Made by a program: the position numbers and the translations under genes. A stretch of 64,000 nt of DNA from Prauserella salsuginis (lineage in GTDB: Bacteria > Actinomycetota > Actinomycetes > Mycobacteriales > Pseudonocardiaceae). The DNA lies in NCBI RefSeq assembly GCF_024648885.1, contig NZ_JANBBF010000013.1, forward strand, positions 186,001 through 250,000. The letters run 5' to 3'. The notes beneath the pieces were generated by a model, which worked only from the letters and a program-made list of their open reading frames with translations, was not told where the DNA came from and searched no databases. Numbering within the stretch: position 1 is the first letter of the stretch; each line of letters begins with the position of its first letter. This document shows, in pieces, positions 49,749 to 58,538 of the stretch.

Positions 49749-50780
49749 TCAGCCGACGGCGGGTCTCCGGTACCAGGACGTCCACAGCGGGCGGTAGCCG
49801 TGGGCGTACCAGAACGGCGTCGAACGCGGGCTCTCCAGCGCGTGGTGCAGTAACGCCGCCTCGATGTCCTCGGAGTCGAACAGCTGGTGGGCGTGCGCGA
49901 CCAGGGCAGAGCCGACGCCGCTGCTGCGCGCTTCCTCCGCGACGTGCAGTGAAGCCAGGTAGGCCACGCGGTCGGCGTGCACGTAGCCGGCGATCCAGTT
50001 CGCCTCGGGAGGCAGTTCGATCTCGAGGAACCCGAGCGGCCTGCCGTACAGCTCGGCGATCCACAGCTGCGGCACCGGCCTGTCGGCCGCGAGCTGGGCG
50101 CGCGCGTCCTCGGTGAGCTGTTCGAGCGCGTCCGAGCGCGCGGTGACGACGCCGAACTGCGCGTCGTAGGCGTGCAGTTCGGCGCGCATCCGTGTCAGGG
50201 CGGGCAGATCCTTCTCCTCGGCCGCGCGGATGCGCACTCCCGGTACGGCGGGCGGGCCGGCCCCCAACCGGTTGGCGGGCCGCACCGCGAGCACGCGGGT
50301 GGCGGCGAATCCGCGGCGTAACAACGCCGTAGTGCCCGTGGTGTCCCTGCTCGGCCGCGTGACGACGGCGGCGCTGTCCCAGCCGTACCCCTCGTCGTAG
50401 GACACGGCCTCCGCGAGCTGGTCCTCCCACCGGCAAAGCAGCCCGTCGACGGCGGCGCCCGGGTCGCTGCCGGCCACCCGCAGGTCCAGCCGGTACTCGA
50501 CCAACGGCCGCCAGAGCGACCCCATCGACCGCGGGGGAACCGCCGACCGGGTGGCGAACGCGATGCCGTCGCGGGTCCGCAGTACGGCCGACGCCGATGC
50601 GGCGGGATTCGTGAACGTGGGCAGCAGCGGGTCCGTGGCCGCCATGCGCTCGGCGTAGCCGTCGAGGACGGCCGTGTCGCGATCGGCGCCGCCGCGGGCT
50701 CCGTTCCTGCCGTGCTGGGCGTTCCTGTCGCGCTCGGCCTCGTGGTCGGATCCGGTGTCGTGGGCCGGCTGTGCCTGCAT
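49749..50780 (-). CDS. GNAT-family acetyltransferase
   Basis: 343 residues. The C-terminal GNAT domain has GFLEIELPP, AYLASLHVAEEARSSGVGSALVAHAHQLF (acetyl-CoA loop; the R/Q-x-x-G-x-G/A is SSGVGSA) and FWYAHGYRPLWTSWYRR. The N-terminal half is a second, degenerate GNAT-like domain, so this is a tandem-domain enzyme. ATG 50780 has GGGAGGTGGGA; the frame is open to 50843. Substrate unknown. Confidence 0.83.
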   Translation of the reverse strand: MQAQPAHDTGSDHEAERDRNAQHGRNGARGGADRDTAVLDGYAERMAATDPLLPTFTNPAASASAVLRTRDGIAFATRSAVPPRSMGSLWRPLVEYRLDLRVAGSDPGAAVDGLLCRWEDQLAEAVSYDEGYGWDSAAVVTRPSRDTTGTTALLRRGFAATRVLAVRPANRLGAGPPAVPGVRIRAAEEKDLPALTRMRAELHAYDAQFGVVTARSDALEQLTEDARAQLAADRPVPQLWIAELYGRPLGFLEIELPPEANWIAGYVHADRVAYLASLHVAEEARSSGVGSALVAHAHQLFDSEDIEAALLHHALESPRSTPFWYAHGYRPLWTSWYRRPAVG

Positions 50781-51096
50781 GTCCCACCTCCCTGTAGGCA
50801 TCGTGGCTCGACCGCCTTCTATGGCGTATCTCACCGAGTGCACATCATGACATCCAATGGGTGATCAGCAGCTGCTACTGGCCGCGATCGACGCCGATGG
50901 GGTATCACTCGCATGCGGTTAACGAAGCCTTACGTTCATGTCGGGCTCACGCCGAGTTGACCTGACGGTGGTCAAATCAGATGCTTTGTCCGTCGTGCGG
51001 GGTACGGTTTATGCCTCGTTCGCGGACAGTTGTCGTCCGTATCGGGACATCCAGCCGACGAGTGAAACGCGGATGGTCAAGGAAGGGGAAGGTGGC
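50781..51096. other. 316-bp divergent promoter region (GNAT / GGDEF-EAL)
   Basis: No gene. A frame upstream of the GGDEF-EAL start is open from 50938 but lacks a ribosome-binding site. Relatively AT-rich segments near 50835-50935 probably carry both promoters. Confidence 0.5.
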
Positions 51097-53910
51097 ATGG
51101 GCCAGGCACGCCGCGCGCCCGCGGGCACGAGCGCGCAGGCAGGCAAGCCCGCCGGATCCGCCGCAGGTGGACCCGGCCGCGCGGACCGATCCGGTTCCGA
51201 CGACCCGGCCCGTTCCGACGACCCGGCCCGTTCCGACGACCCGGCCCGTTCCGACGACCCGTCCCGATCCGCGGAGCGGTCCGGTCCCGAATCCCCGGGG
51301 TCGTCGACCACCCCTGCGACGCGTGGCGACGAGTTCCGGTTCCGTCTCTACACCGCGTTCGTTCTGGCCGTCGGCATCCTCGGCGCCATCTCCGTCGCCG
51401 AGTTGCAGCCGTTCGAGGGCTCGGCGCACCTGTGGTGGATCGGCCCGCTGCTGGCGGTGTCGTTCCTGGCCGCCGAACAGCTCGGCGTCAACGTCGACGT
51501 GCGCAGCGGCATCTCGTGGACGATCTCCTTCACTGAGATACCGCTGGTCATCGGCTTCTTCGTCGCGCCGTTCGAAGTGGTGCTGGCCGCTCACGTCGTC
51601 GCCGGTGTCACGACCCTGCTCGCGCGCCGCGTCACCGGACGGGTGCTGTACAACGCCGGTGCGTTCCTCATCGAGGTCACCAGCGCGTTCGCCATCGCCC
51701 ACGTCGTGGCCTCCGCGCTAGGCCAGCCCGGAGGCATGCCGTGGCCCGCTGCGCTCGCGGGCACCCTCGCGGCACCGCTGGCGAGCACGATCCTCGCGAT
51801 GGCCGCGGTGCGTGTGCTGCGGCGGCGCATGCAGATCGGCACCGTCGTCCGCCTCGCCGCGCGGATCCTCGTGGTCGGCTTCGTCAACGCTTCTGCGGGT
51901 CTGACCGGCTACCTCGTCATCGAAGGCACTCCCGGCGCCTGGCCGATCGTCGTCGCCGTGAGCATCGGCCTCGTCGCGCTGTACTGGGCCTACTCCGACC
52001 TGCTGCGGGAACAGCGCGACATGGAGGCGCTGTTCGACGTCAGCCTCATGGTGGCCCGCTCCGACCACCAGGTCGCCGCTCAGCCCGCGGGCAAACCGGG
52101 CGAACTCGAAACGGGTCTCGATCTCGACGAGTGGCACAGCATCGCCGAGCGCATCAAGGACCAGCTGGCCGCCGGCCGCGTCGTGCTGCGCCTGCGACTC
52201 GAACCGGACGAGCCCATGCACGTCCTCGTCGTCGGCGGTGACCTGCCGGACGAACAGCTCCGGCCCGACGATCCGCTGCTGCGGCTGCCCGGCGCCAACG
52301 TGCGGCACTTCCGGCTCACCGACGGCAACGTCGCCGTCAGGGCCGCGCTCGGCGCCCGCGGCGCCCAGGAGGCCCTCGTCGTACCGCTGCGCAGCGGTAA
52401 CCAGCTCCTCGGCCTGGTCGAAGCGCACGACCGACTGTCCCGTTGGCGTGGCTTCGGCAAGTACGACGTGCAGCTCCTCGGCACCATGGCCAGCCACCTC
52501 GCCACCGCGCTCGACAACCGGAGGCTGCTCGCCACGCTGCGTCACGACGCGTATCACGATCCGCTCACCGGGCTGCTCAACCGGCCCGGCTTCCGCCAGA
52601 TCGCCGCCGAACCGCTCGCCGAGCGCGTCGCCGAGCCGGCTGCTCCCGCGCAGGCCAACGCGCAGGCGCAGGCCATCGTGCTGCGCCTCGACCTCGACGT
52701 CTATTCCACCGTCAGCGACGCCCTCGGCTACGCCTGGGCCGATCGTATGGTCGTCGCCGCGGGCCGTCGTATCCGCGACGTGCTCGGCCCCGAGGTGCCG
52801 CTGGCCCGGCTCGAAGGCGCGTCGTTCGCCGCACTGCTGCTCGACCGGACCGCGGACGAGGCTCACGCCGTCGCCGAACGCCTGCGCGCCGAGGCGTCCG
52901 ATCCGTATCCCGTCGAGAAACTCAGCGTCGAAGCCAACGCCATGGTGGGCTATGCCTGCAGCAACGTGGCGGGCGACGACGGCGACAACCCCGACGTCGA
53001 CGCACTCCTGCAGCGCGCCGACGTCGCCGTGCGCGCGACCCGCGGCGGTGAGGAGGTCCGCGGCTACGTGCCGAGCATGGGCCAGATCTTCCTCCGCCGC
53101 TTCCAGCTGGTCACCCAGTTCCGGCAGGCGCTCGAGGACGGCCAGGTCAGCGTCCACTACCAGCCCAAGGTGTCGCTGCCGGACAAGAACGTCGTCGGCG
53201 TCGAAGCCCTCGTGCGGTGGGTGCACCCCGAGTTCGGCCGGGTCAACCCCGACGAGTTCGTGCCCGCCGTCGAAGCCACCGGACTCGTCGGCGCGCTCAC
53301 CTCGTTCGTGCTCGACCAGGCGCTCGACCGGGTGCGGCGGTGGCTCGACGAGGGCATCGAGATCTCCGTCGCCGTCAACCTGTCCGTGCGCAGCCTCGCC
53401 GACGAGGGTTTCGCCGACGAGGTCGCCGACGCCCTCACCCGGCACGGTGTCCCCGCGCGGCTGTTGACCTTCGAGATCACCGAGTCCGCCGTTATGGCCG
53501 ACCCGCAGCGGGCGCTGCCGATCCTGGGTGAACTGCACGACCTGGGCATCGAACTCGCCGTCGACGACTTCGGCACCGGCTACTCGTCGCTGGCCTACCT
53601 GCGCAGGCTCCCCGTGGACCAGGTGAAGATCGACAAGAGCTTCGTGTTCGGCATGAGCAGCGACCTCGGTGACCTCGCCGTCGTCCGCTCCATCGTCGAG
53701 CTCGGCCACTCGCTCGGACTGTCCGTCGTCGCCGAGGGCGTCGAGGACGACTCGTCCCGCGACCAGCTCGAAGCCATGGGCTGCGACGTCGCGCAGGGGT
53801 ATCTGATCTCGCGGCCGCTGGCCGAGGACCGCCTTGAGGCGTGGCTGGTGGCCCGCACGGCGCGCTCGTCGGGCCATCGCGACGAAACGGTGCTGACCCT
53901 GCTGACGTGA
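51097..53910 (+). CDS. Membrane-bound GGDEF-EAL cyclic di-GMP protein with degenerate GGDEF
   Basis: 937 residues in order: a disordered head with a DDPARS repeat (about 25-50), some eight membrane helices (80-300), a GAF-like domain (320-478), GGDEF (486-654) and EAL (668-921). The GGDEF catalytic loop reads RLEGASFAA where RxGGDEF is expected, so cyclase activity is unlikely. The EAL domain keeps EALVRW, NLSVRSL, FEITES, DDFGTGYSSL, KIDKSF, EGVE and QGY, consistent with an active cyclic di-GMP phosphodiesterase. ATG 51097 follows GGAAGG; ATG 51073 is an alternative. Confidence 0.92.
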   Translation: MGQARRAPAGTSAQAGKPAGSAAGGPGRADRSGSDDPARSDDPARSDDPARSDDPSRSAERSGPESPGSSTTPATRGDEFRFRLYTAFVLAVGILGAISVAELQPFEGSAHLWWIGPLLAVSFLAAEQLGVNVDVRSGISWTISFTEIPLVIGFFVAPFEVVLAAHVVAGVTTLLARRVTGRVLYNAGAFLIEVTSAFAIAHVVASALGQPGGMPWPAALAGTLAAPLASTILAMAAVRVLRRRMQIGTVVRLAARILVVGFVNASAGLTGYLVIEGTPGAWPIVVAVSIGLVALYWAYSDLLREQRDMEALFDVSLMVARSDHQVAAQPAGKPGELETGLDLDEWHSIAERIKDQLAAGRVVLRLRLEPDEPMHVLVVGGDLPDEQLRPDDPLLRLPGANVRHFRLTDGNVAVRAALGARGAQEALVVPLRSGNQLLGLVEAHDRLSRWRGFGKYDVQLLGTMASHLATALDNRRLLATLRHDAYHDPLTGLLNRPGFRQIAAEPLAERVAEPAAPAQANAQAQAIVLRLDLDVYSTVSDALGYAWADRMVVAAGRRIRDVLGPEVPLARLEGASFAALLLDRTADEAHAVAERLRAEASDPYPVEKLSVEANAMVGYACSNVAGDDGDNPDVDALLQRADVAVRATRGGEEVRGYVPSMGQIFLRRFQLVTQFRQALEDGQVSVHYQPKVSLPDKNVVGVEALVRWVHPEFGRVNPDEFVPAVEATGLVGALTSFVLDQALDRVRRWLDEGIEISVAVNLSVRSLADEGFADEVADALTRHGVPARLLTFEITESAVMADPQRALPILGELHDLGIELAVDDFGTGYSSLAYLRRLPVDQVKIDKSFVFGMSSDLGDLAVVRSIVELGHSLGLSVVAEGVEDDSSRDQLEAMGCDVAQGYLISRPLAEDRLEAWLVARTARSSGHRDETVLTLLT

Positions 53911-54267
53911 CGGATGCTGCCGCGCTGGTGCCGCCAGTGCCGCTGTGACGGTGCCGCTGTGACGGTGCTGCCGGAGGAGTGCGCCGACGGGATGACGTCG
54001 CCGCAGCGCGGACGCCGGTCCCGCGACTGTGGCCGGTCATCGCCGCGGCTGTGGCCGTGGGAGACGTCGCTGCGACGGCAGGGCCGACGGTGGGTGTCAC
54101 GGTCCGAGACGCCACCGTGGAGGGGTTCCGCCGATGCGGATGCCGACGAGGGCTCCGCCGGAGGCCGGGCGGCTGACCTGAGGTTTCACCGGCGACGGTA
54201 GGGAACGCCACCCCCGTGTTCGAGCGACCTCGGTCCTCGGGTACTCTATTCGAGGCTCGTTGAGCAC
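53911..54267. other. 357-bp non-coding gap
   Basis: Short imperfect repeats of GTGCCGCTGTGACG follow the GGDEF-EAL stop. Frames of 65-95 codons exist but are Arg/Gly-rich with no start signal, so none is called. The right end should contain the tRNA-Thr promoter. Confidence 0.5.
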
Positions 54268-54339
54268 GCCCCTTTAGCTCAGTGGCAGAGCGTCTCCATG
54301 GTAAGGAGAAGGTCAACGGTTCGAACCCGTTAAGGGGCT
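54268..54339 (+). tRNA. tRNA-Thr (GGU)
   Basis: 72 nt. Acceptor GCCCCTT pairs with AAGGGGC, discriminator T. Anticodon loop ATGGTAA gives GGT at 54300-54302. T-arm GTTCGAA present. CCA not encoded. Confidence 0.96.
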
Positions 54340-54397
54340 CGCGATTGGGAGTGGTCTGCCGACGGACTGCGTCGGCCTGGATCGTTCGCTGATCATT

Positions 54398-54448
54398 GTG
54401 GGGGCGTAGCCCCCACACCCCACCCGGGGGCTTCGCCCCCGGACCCCC
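54398..54448. repeat. Two-hairpin GC-rich intergenic repeat, copy 2
   Basis: GTGGGGGC-GTA-GCCCCCAC (54398-54416) followed by CCGGGGG-CTTCG-CCCCCGG (54424-54442) and ACCCCC. It has the same order, loops and trailing ACCCCC as the copy at 32331-32377. It stands about 60 bp after tRNA-Thr. Confidence 0.8.
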
Positions 54449-54549
54449 GGACCTGAAGTCGGCGGACGGGTTTGCGGTGCGGTTCTTGTGCGGGGCGCGC
54501 CACAGGAACGTCCGTTTCGGCTGGGTTTGGGCTAGGTTGGGGTAGGCAG

Positions 54550-54623
54550 GGCGGGGTAGCTCAGGTGGTTAGAGCACACGGCTCATAATCGTGGTGTCGC
54601 GGGTTCGAGTCCCGCTCCCGCTA
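54550..54623 (+). tRNA. tRNA-Met (CAU)
   Basis: 74 nt. Acceptor GGCGGGG pairs with TCCCGCT including two G-U pairs, discriminator A. Anticodon CAT at 54584-54586. The AGCTCAGGTGGTTAGAGC D-arm and paired first acceptor position mark an elongator, not an initiator. The neighbour order Thr-Met-rpmG is the usual actinobacterial one. Confidence 0.94.
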
Positions 54624-54677
54624 CTCGGACTATACGGCCACGGCGGTGGCCCACTCATCGTTGAAAGAGGAAAAACC

Positions 54678-54845
54678 GTGGCTTCTTCCACCGACGTTCG
54701 CCCGAAGATCACCCTCGCGTGCGAGGAGTGCAAGGACCGCAACTACATCACCAAGAAGAACCGGCGTAACAACCCGGACCGTCTTGAGATGAAGAAGTTC
54801 TGCCCCAAGTGCGGCACGCACCGTGCCCACAAGGAGACCCGCTGA
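54678..54845 (+). CDS. rpmG: Ribosomal protein bL33
   Basis: 55 residues: [45 protein letters not shown]. Both zinc-ribbon Cys pairs (CEEC, CPKC) are present, so this is the Cys-plus (zinc-dependent) form. GTG 54678 follows GAAAGAGG. A strong terminator 30 bp downstream separates it from the protease gene. Confidence 0.96.
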   Translation: MASSTDVRPKITLACEECKDRNYITKKNRRNNPDRLEMKKFCPKCGTHRAHKETR

Positions 54846-54874
54846 CTCCAGCGGCCTCCCGGCCGACAGCCTTC

Positions 54875-54910
54875 GAACCGCCCTCGCCACACCGGCGAGG
54901 GCGGTTCTTT
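54875..54910 (+). terminator. Terminator of rpmG
   Basis: GAACCGCCCTCGCC (54875-54888) pairs with GGCGAGGGCGGTTC (54894-54907), 5-nt loop, followed by TTT. Confidence 0.92.
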
Positions 54911-55094
54911 GTGTCCAGGGCCCCACCGGCTGGTTGTCACGACCACACACATCCCGCGGGACGACTTGTCAGTTTCTGAGCAATCGCAACCCCAGTGAGA
55001 AAGATCCCCTCGAAAGGACCTACCCGGCGATTGATCGCCAACTCACACTCCTCGGTGACACATCCCAACCCTGCGGGAAAGTGAGTTGTCGGTC

Positions 55095-56189
55095 ATGAAC
55101 ACGTCGCGCAAGAGCGCCATCACCGCCGCCGCGGGTGCGCTGGCCCTGGGGTTGTTCGCCCCGGCCGCATCCGCATCCGTCCCGGGTATCGAGGGCTACT
55201 CGGACGTCGTCGCCGATGAAGCGATCACCACACTGACGAGTGAACGTGGCATCAGCGAGACAGCCGCCGCGAACCTGCTCCAGACCCAGCAGGAGAGCGT
55301 CGAAACGCTCGACGAGGTCAGGTCCGCCATCGCAGGCGACCTCGTCGGCGAACACCTCGACGCGACAGGCAAGCCGGTCGTCACCGTCGCCACGCAGGCG
55401 GCCGCAGCCACGGCCGAGGCCGCAGGCGTCACCGCCGAGGTCGCCGAACACACCACCGAGCAGCTGGATGCCGCGCGGGCGAAACTCGAATCACTGCCCA
55501 CCGTGGCGCACACCTCGCTCGGTCTCGACCCGGCCGCGAACCAGCTCGTGCTGACCATCGGCGAGAAGGCCGCCGACGACGGCGCGCGCAAGCTCACCGC
55601 CGCCGCGGCGAAACTGGGTGACACCGTGCGCGTGGAACACGTCGCAGGCGGCATGCAGCAGAGCATCTACAACGGCGAAGCCATCACCGGCGGCGGCAGT
55701 CGCTGCTCTGCGGGCTTCAACGTCAACGACTCCTCCCAGAACTACATCCTCGACGCCGGCCACTGCACCGGCGCCGTCTCGCAGTGGAACGTCGGCCCGT
55801 CGGTCGACGCCAGCTTCCCCGGCAACGACTACGGCCTGATCCGCAACGACACCGGCAGCGCACCCGGCGCTGTCACGCTGTGGAACGGCAGCACGCAGGA
55901 CATCACGTCGGCCGGCAACGCCACGGTCGGCCAGGACATCTGCAAGAGCGGCTCGACGACGCAGCTGACGTGCGGCACCGTCCAGGCTCTCGACGTCACG
56001 GTCAACTACGCCGAGGGTGCCGTCGACGGACTGATCCAGACCTCCGCAGCGGTCGATTCCGGCGACTCGGGCGGCTGCCTGTTCTCCGGCAGCACCGGCG
56101 TGGGCATCACCTCCGGCATGGGCGGCGGCAGCTCCTACTTCCAGCCCGTCACCGAGGCTCTGTCCGCCTACGGCATGTCCCTGAACTGA
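55095..56189 (+). CDS. Secreted streptogrisin/alpha-lytic-type serine protease
   Basis: S1 family preproprotein of 364 residues. Signal peptide ITAAAGALALGLFAPAASASVP, an Ala/Glu-rich propeptide to about residue 195, then the mature protease starting near ITGGGSRCSAGFNV. The triad is His in LDAGHCTG, Asp in GNDYGLI and Ser in VDSGDSGGC; disulphide Cys pairs are present. ATG 55095 is chosen, with TTG 55086 also in frame. It is inserted between rpmG and hadA, which are adjacent in mycobacteria. Confidence 0.92.
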   Translation: MNTSRKSAITAAAGALALGLFAPAASASVPGIEGYSDVVADEAITTLTSERGISETAAANLLQTQQESVETLDEVRSAIAGDLVGEHLDATGKPVVTVATQAAAATAEAAGVTAEVAEHTTEQLDAARAKLESLPTVAHTSLGLDPAANQLVLTIGEKAADDGARKLTAAAAKLGDTVRVEHVAGGMQQSIYNGEAITGGGSRCSAGFNVNDSSQNYILDAGHCTGAVSQWNVGPSVDASFPGNDYGLIRNDTGSAPGAVTLWNGSTQDITSAGNATVGQDICKSGSTTQLTCGTVQALDVTVNYAEGAVDGLIQTSAAVDSGDSGGCLFSGSTGVGITSGMGGGSSYFQPVTEALSAYGMSLN

Positions 56190-56383
56190 CCGATACTTCG
56201 CCAACTCCTCACGCCCCCAAGGGCACCTGTGGCTCCCGCCCGCCGGCCCGGATCCTCAAGGGCACGCTTGCGCGTGGCTGTGTTCGAGGCCGAAGGTGTC
56301 CTTGGGGGCGATTCTGTGCGCAGGACCGGCCGGCCGATTCGGTCCAGTGGGTGAAGGATTCACCGGCCGGTAGAGTCTGCGCC

Positions 56384-56833
56384 GTGCCTTTGGAACCGTC
56401 ATTCATCGGGCGCACGTACCCGCCCGAAACGACCTACGAGGTCGGCCGCGCCAAGATCGCCGAGTTCGCACGCGCCATCGGCGACGACAACCCGCTCTAC
56501 CGCGACGTCGAGGCCGCCAAGGGTGCCGGGTACGCCGATGTGATCGCGCCGCCCACGTTCCTGACGATCATCAACATCCGTGCCATCAACGCGGTCGTCG
56601 AGGACCCTGAACTCGGGCTGGACTACGACCGCATGGTCCACGGCGATCAGCGGTTCGTGCACCACCGGCCGGCGCGGGCGGGCGATCGGCTGCAGGTCAC
56701 GGTGCACATCGACGACATCTTCGTGCGTGCGGGCAACGACTTCCTCAGCGTCCACGCCGACGTCGCCACCGACGAGGGAGAACCCGTCTGCACCACCTAC
56801 GCCCAGCTCGTCGTCAGGGGGGAGCAGTCGTGA
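56384..56833 (+). CDS. hadA: (3R)-hydroxyacyl-ACP dehydratase subunit HadA
   Basis: 149 residues, hotdog fold with an N-terminal MaoC half. SFIGRTYPPETTYEVGRAKIAEFARAIGDDNPLY and the FVHHRPARAGDRL segment match HadA. It forms a heterodimer with HadB to dehydrate beta-hydroxyacyl-ACP in fatty-acid (and, in relatives, mycolate) elongation. Translation is probably leaderless: TAGAGT (56371-56376) is a clear -10 seven bases before GTG 56384, with no Shine-Dalgarno sequence. Overlaps hadB by GTGA. Confidence 0.93.
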   Translation: MPLEPSFIGRTYPPETTYEVGRAKIAEFARAIGDDNPLYRDVEAAKGAGYADVIAPPTFLTIINIRAINAVVEDPELGLDYDRMVHGDQRFVHHRPARAGDRLQVTVHIDDIFVRAGNDFLSVHADVATDEGEPVCTTYAQLVVRGEQS

Positions 56834-57228
56834 ACGTCGGAGACGAACTGCCCGGGCTGACGGTGCAGGTCACCCGCGACCAGCTGGTGCGCTACGCCGG
56901 TGCGTCGCTGGACTTCAACCCGATCCACTGGAACGAACGGTTCGCCACCGAGGTCGGGCTGCCGAACGTCATCGCCCACGGCATGCTCACCATGGCGCTC
57001 GGCGGGCGCGTTGTCACCGACTGGCTCGGCGACCCCGGACGGGTCGTCGAATACGGTGTGCGCTTCACCCGGCCGGTCGTCGTGCCGGACGACGACGAGG
57101 GCGCCGAGGTCGAGTTCACGGCCAAGGTGGCCGAGGTCCGCGACGACGGCACCGCCCGCGTCGACATCACGGCCAAGTTCGACGGGAAGACAGTGCTCGG
57201 CAAGGCTCAGGCGATCGTGCGCGCGTAG
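56830..57228 (+). CDS. hadB: (3R)-hydroxyacyl-ACP dehydratase subunit HadB
   Basis: 132 residues. The catalytic hydratase motif is YAGASLDFNPIHWNERFA (Asp and His) with LPNVIAHGMLTMALGGR, as in MaoC and HadB proteins, so it supplies the active site to HadA. No hadC follows, unlike in mycobacteria, where a second HadA paralog is present. Its stop is only five bases from the stop of the convergent membrane-protein gene. Confidence 0.94.
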   Translation: MNVGDELPGLTVQVTRDQLVRYAGASLDFNPIHWNERFATEVGLPNVIAHGMLTMALGGRVVTDWLGDPGRVVEYGVRFTRPVVVPDDDEGAEVEFTAKVAEVRDDGTARVDITAKFDGKTVLGKAQAIVRA

Positions 57229-57233
57229 CCGCC

Positions 57234-58190
57234 TCAGGGGCGTTCGGCGGCGACCAGGTCGTTGACGAGGCCCGCCGCCCGCTCGGCGTCGTCGACGGTG
57301 GCCTTGACGACGTGGCCCGACGTCAGCGTGACGGCCAGGGCCTCTCCCGCGCGCACCTTGAACGCCGTGTAACCGAATCCCCTGCGGAGTCCGTATCCGC
57401 CGGCGCTCCACACGGACATCTGCTCCACGTGGGCCGATGCGATCTCGTCGAACGTCAGCGTGCGGTGAGGGAACCTGAACAGTCCGAGCGTCAGCGTCAC
57501 GCCGGTCGCGTCGACGCGCGCCCGCACGCGGCAGGTCGCAGCGAGTGCGAGGACGGCGACGATCAGAATCAGGGCGTGCGGCATGACGTCGAGGTCGTCC
57601 AGGCTCAGCTGCAACACCAGGAACAGTCCGATGACCCCGATGCCCGCGAACGCCATCGGGTAGTTCGTTCCCGCGCCGATCCACACGGCGCGCTCGCCCG
57701 GCGCGAGGCCGGCCGAGGGGAGGTCGCGCGGCTCCGGGATGGCTGCTCGCGGAGTCGGTCCCGTCAGCAGTGTCGCGAGTGCACCCGCCGCCACGCTCAG
57801 CCCGATCGCCAGCGTGACCGCGCCCCACGCGCTGCGGGCCTGCTGCCAGGACGCGACGTCGAGCGTCGCCCACATGGACGCGATCAACACCCCGGCGGGC
57901 AGCGTCGCGAGCCAGGCGGCGAACCCGATGGCGGTGCGCGGGACGAAGGCTCCGCGGTGCCGCATCACCAGCGCGGTCACCGTCGCGACGACCGCCGCTG
58001 CGGCGCCCAGTCCGAGCGTCCAGGCGGTCATCGACGTCAGCGCTGTCCCGCGGTCGGGGCCGCCGGTGCCCCAGTGCGACACGATCGTGTCGGGGAGGCG
58101 GCCGGCCCACGCCGTCCGCAACACGTAGGCGACCGCCAGGACGACGAATGGGATACCGGCGGTGGCCAGCGTGAGCCGGGCTGTCCTCAT
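57234..58190 (-). CDS. DUF1648-type membrane protein with PH-like C-terminus
   Basis: 318 residues. An N-terminal DUF1648 region (LPDTIVSHWGTGGPDRG), about six membrane helices, then a soluble bPH2-like part (VRARVDATGVTLTLGLFRFPHRTLTFDEIASAHVEQMS...TSGHVVKATVDDAE). It overlaps the upstream GntR gene (ATGA). GntR/YtrA-type regulators commonly pair with such membrane proteins, which are thought to respond to cell-envelope stress; the exact role is unknown. Confidence 0.78.
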   Translation of the reverse strand: MRTARLTLATAGIPFVVLAVAYVLRTAWAGRLPDTIVSHWGTGGPDRGTALTSMTAWTLGLGAAAAVVATVTALVMRHRGAFVPRTAIGFAAWLATLPAGVLIASMWATLDVASWQQARSAWGAVTLAIGLSVAAGALATLLTGPTPRAAIPEPRDLPSAGLAPGERAVWIGAGTNYPMAFAGIGVIGLFLVLQLSLDDLDVMPHALILIVAVLALAATCRVRARVDATGVTLTLGLFRFPHRTLTFDEIASAHVEQMSVWSAGGYGLRRGFGYTAFKVRAGEALAVTLTSGHVVKATVDDAERAAGLVNDLVAAERP

Positions 58191-58537
58191 GCGAACTTCT
58201 CCTTCACGATCTCGGTGAGCTCGTCGAGGTCGACGCCCACGCGACGTGCCTCGTCGGCCAGCTCTCCGGCCAGGGTGTTGAGTCGCGCGCGGGTGTCGGC
58301 TGCGCCGGTGACGACCGCTCCGCGTCGGCGTCGCAGTTCGATCAGCCCTTCGTCCCGCAGAACGCCGTAGGCGCGCAGCACGGTGTGCACGTTGATGTCC
58401 AGCGACGTCGCCACTTCCCGGGCGGGTGGCAGCTGCTGACCCGGTGCGAGATCGCCCGCCGCCAGCGCGCGCCGGACCGACGCGGCGACCTGCTCGAACA
58501 GGGCGGCCGTCGACGCGGGGTCGATGCGGATCAACAT
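58187..58537 (-). CDS. GntR-family regulator, YtrA subfamily
   Basis: 116 residues. Winged helix (FEQVAASVRRALAAGDLAPGQQLPPAREVATSLDINVHTVLRAYGVLRDEGLIELRRRRGAVV) and a short dimerisation helix, the compact YtrA layout. It is cotranscribed with the membrane protein. A perfect GTTCTA-N7-TAGAAC dyad directly in front of the ATG is an obvious autoregulatory site. Confidence 0.9.
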   Translation of the reverse strand: MLIRIDPASTAALFEQVAASVRRALAAGDLAPGQQLPPAREVATSLDINVHTVLRAYGVLRDEGLIELRRRRGAVVTGAADTRARLNTLAGELADEARRVGVDLDELTEIVKEKFA

Positions 58538-58538
58538 A

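Noticed and set aside
53914-54201. Small gene after the GGDEF-EAL protein
   Set aside because: No ribosome-binding site, no family resemblance and composition typical of random frames in GC-rich DNA.
54398-54448. 6C-type structured RNA
   Set aside because: There are two C-rich hairpins, but the spacing and the conserved bases of that motif cannot be confirmed by eye; listed only as a repeat.
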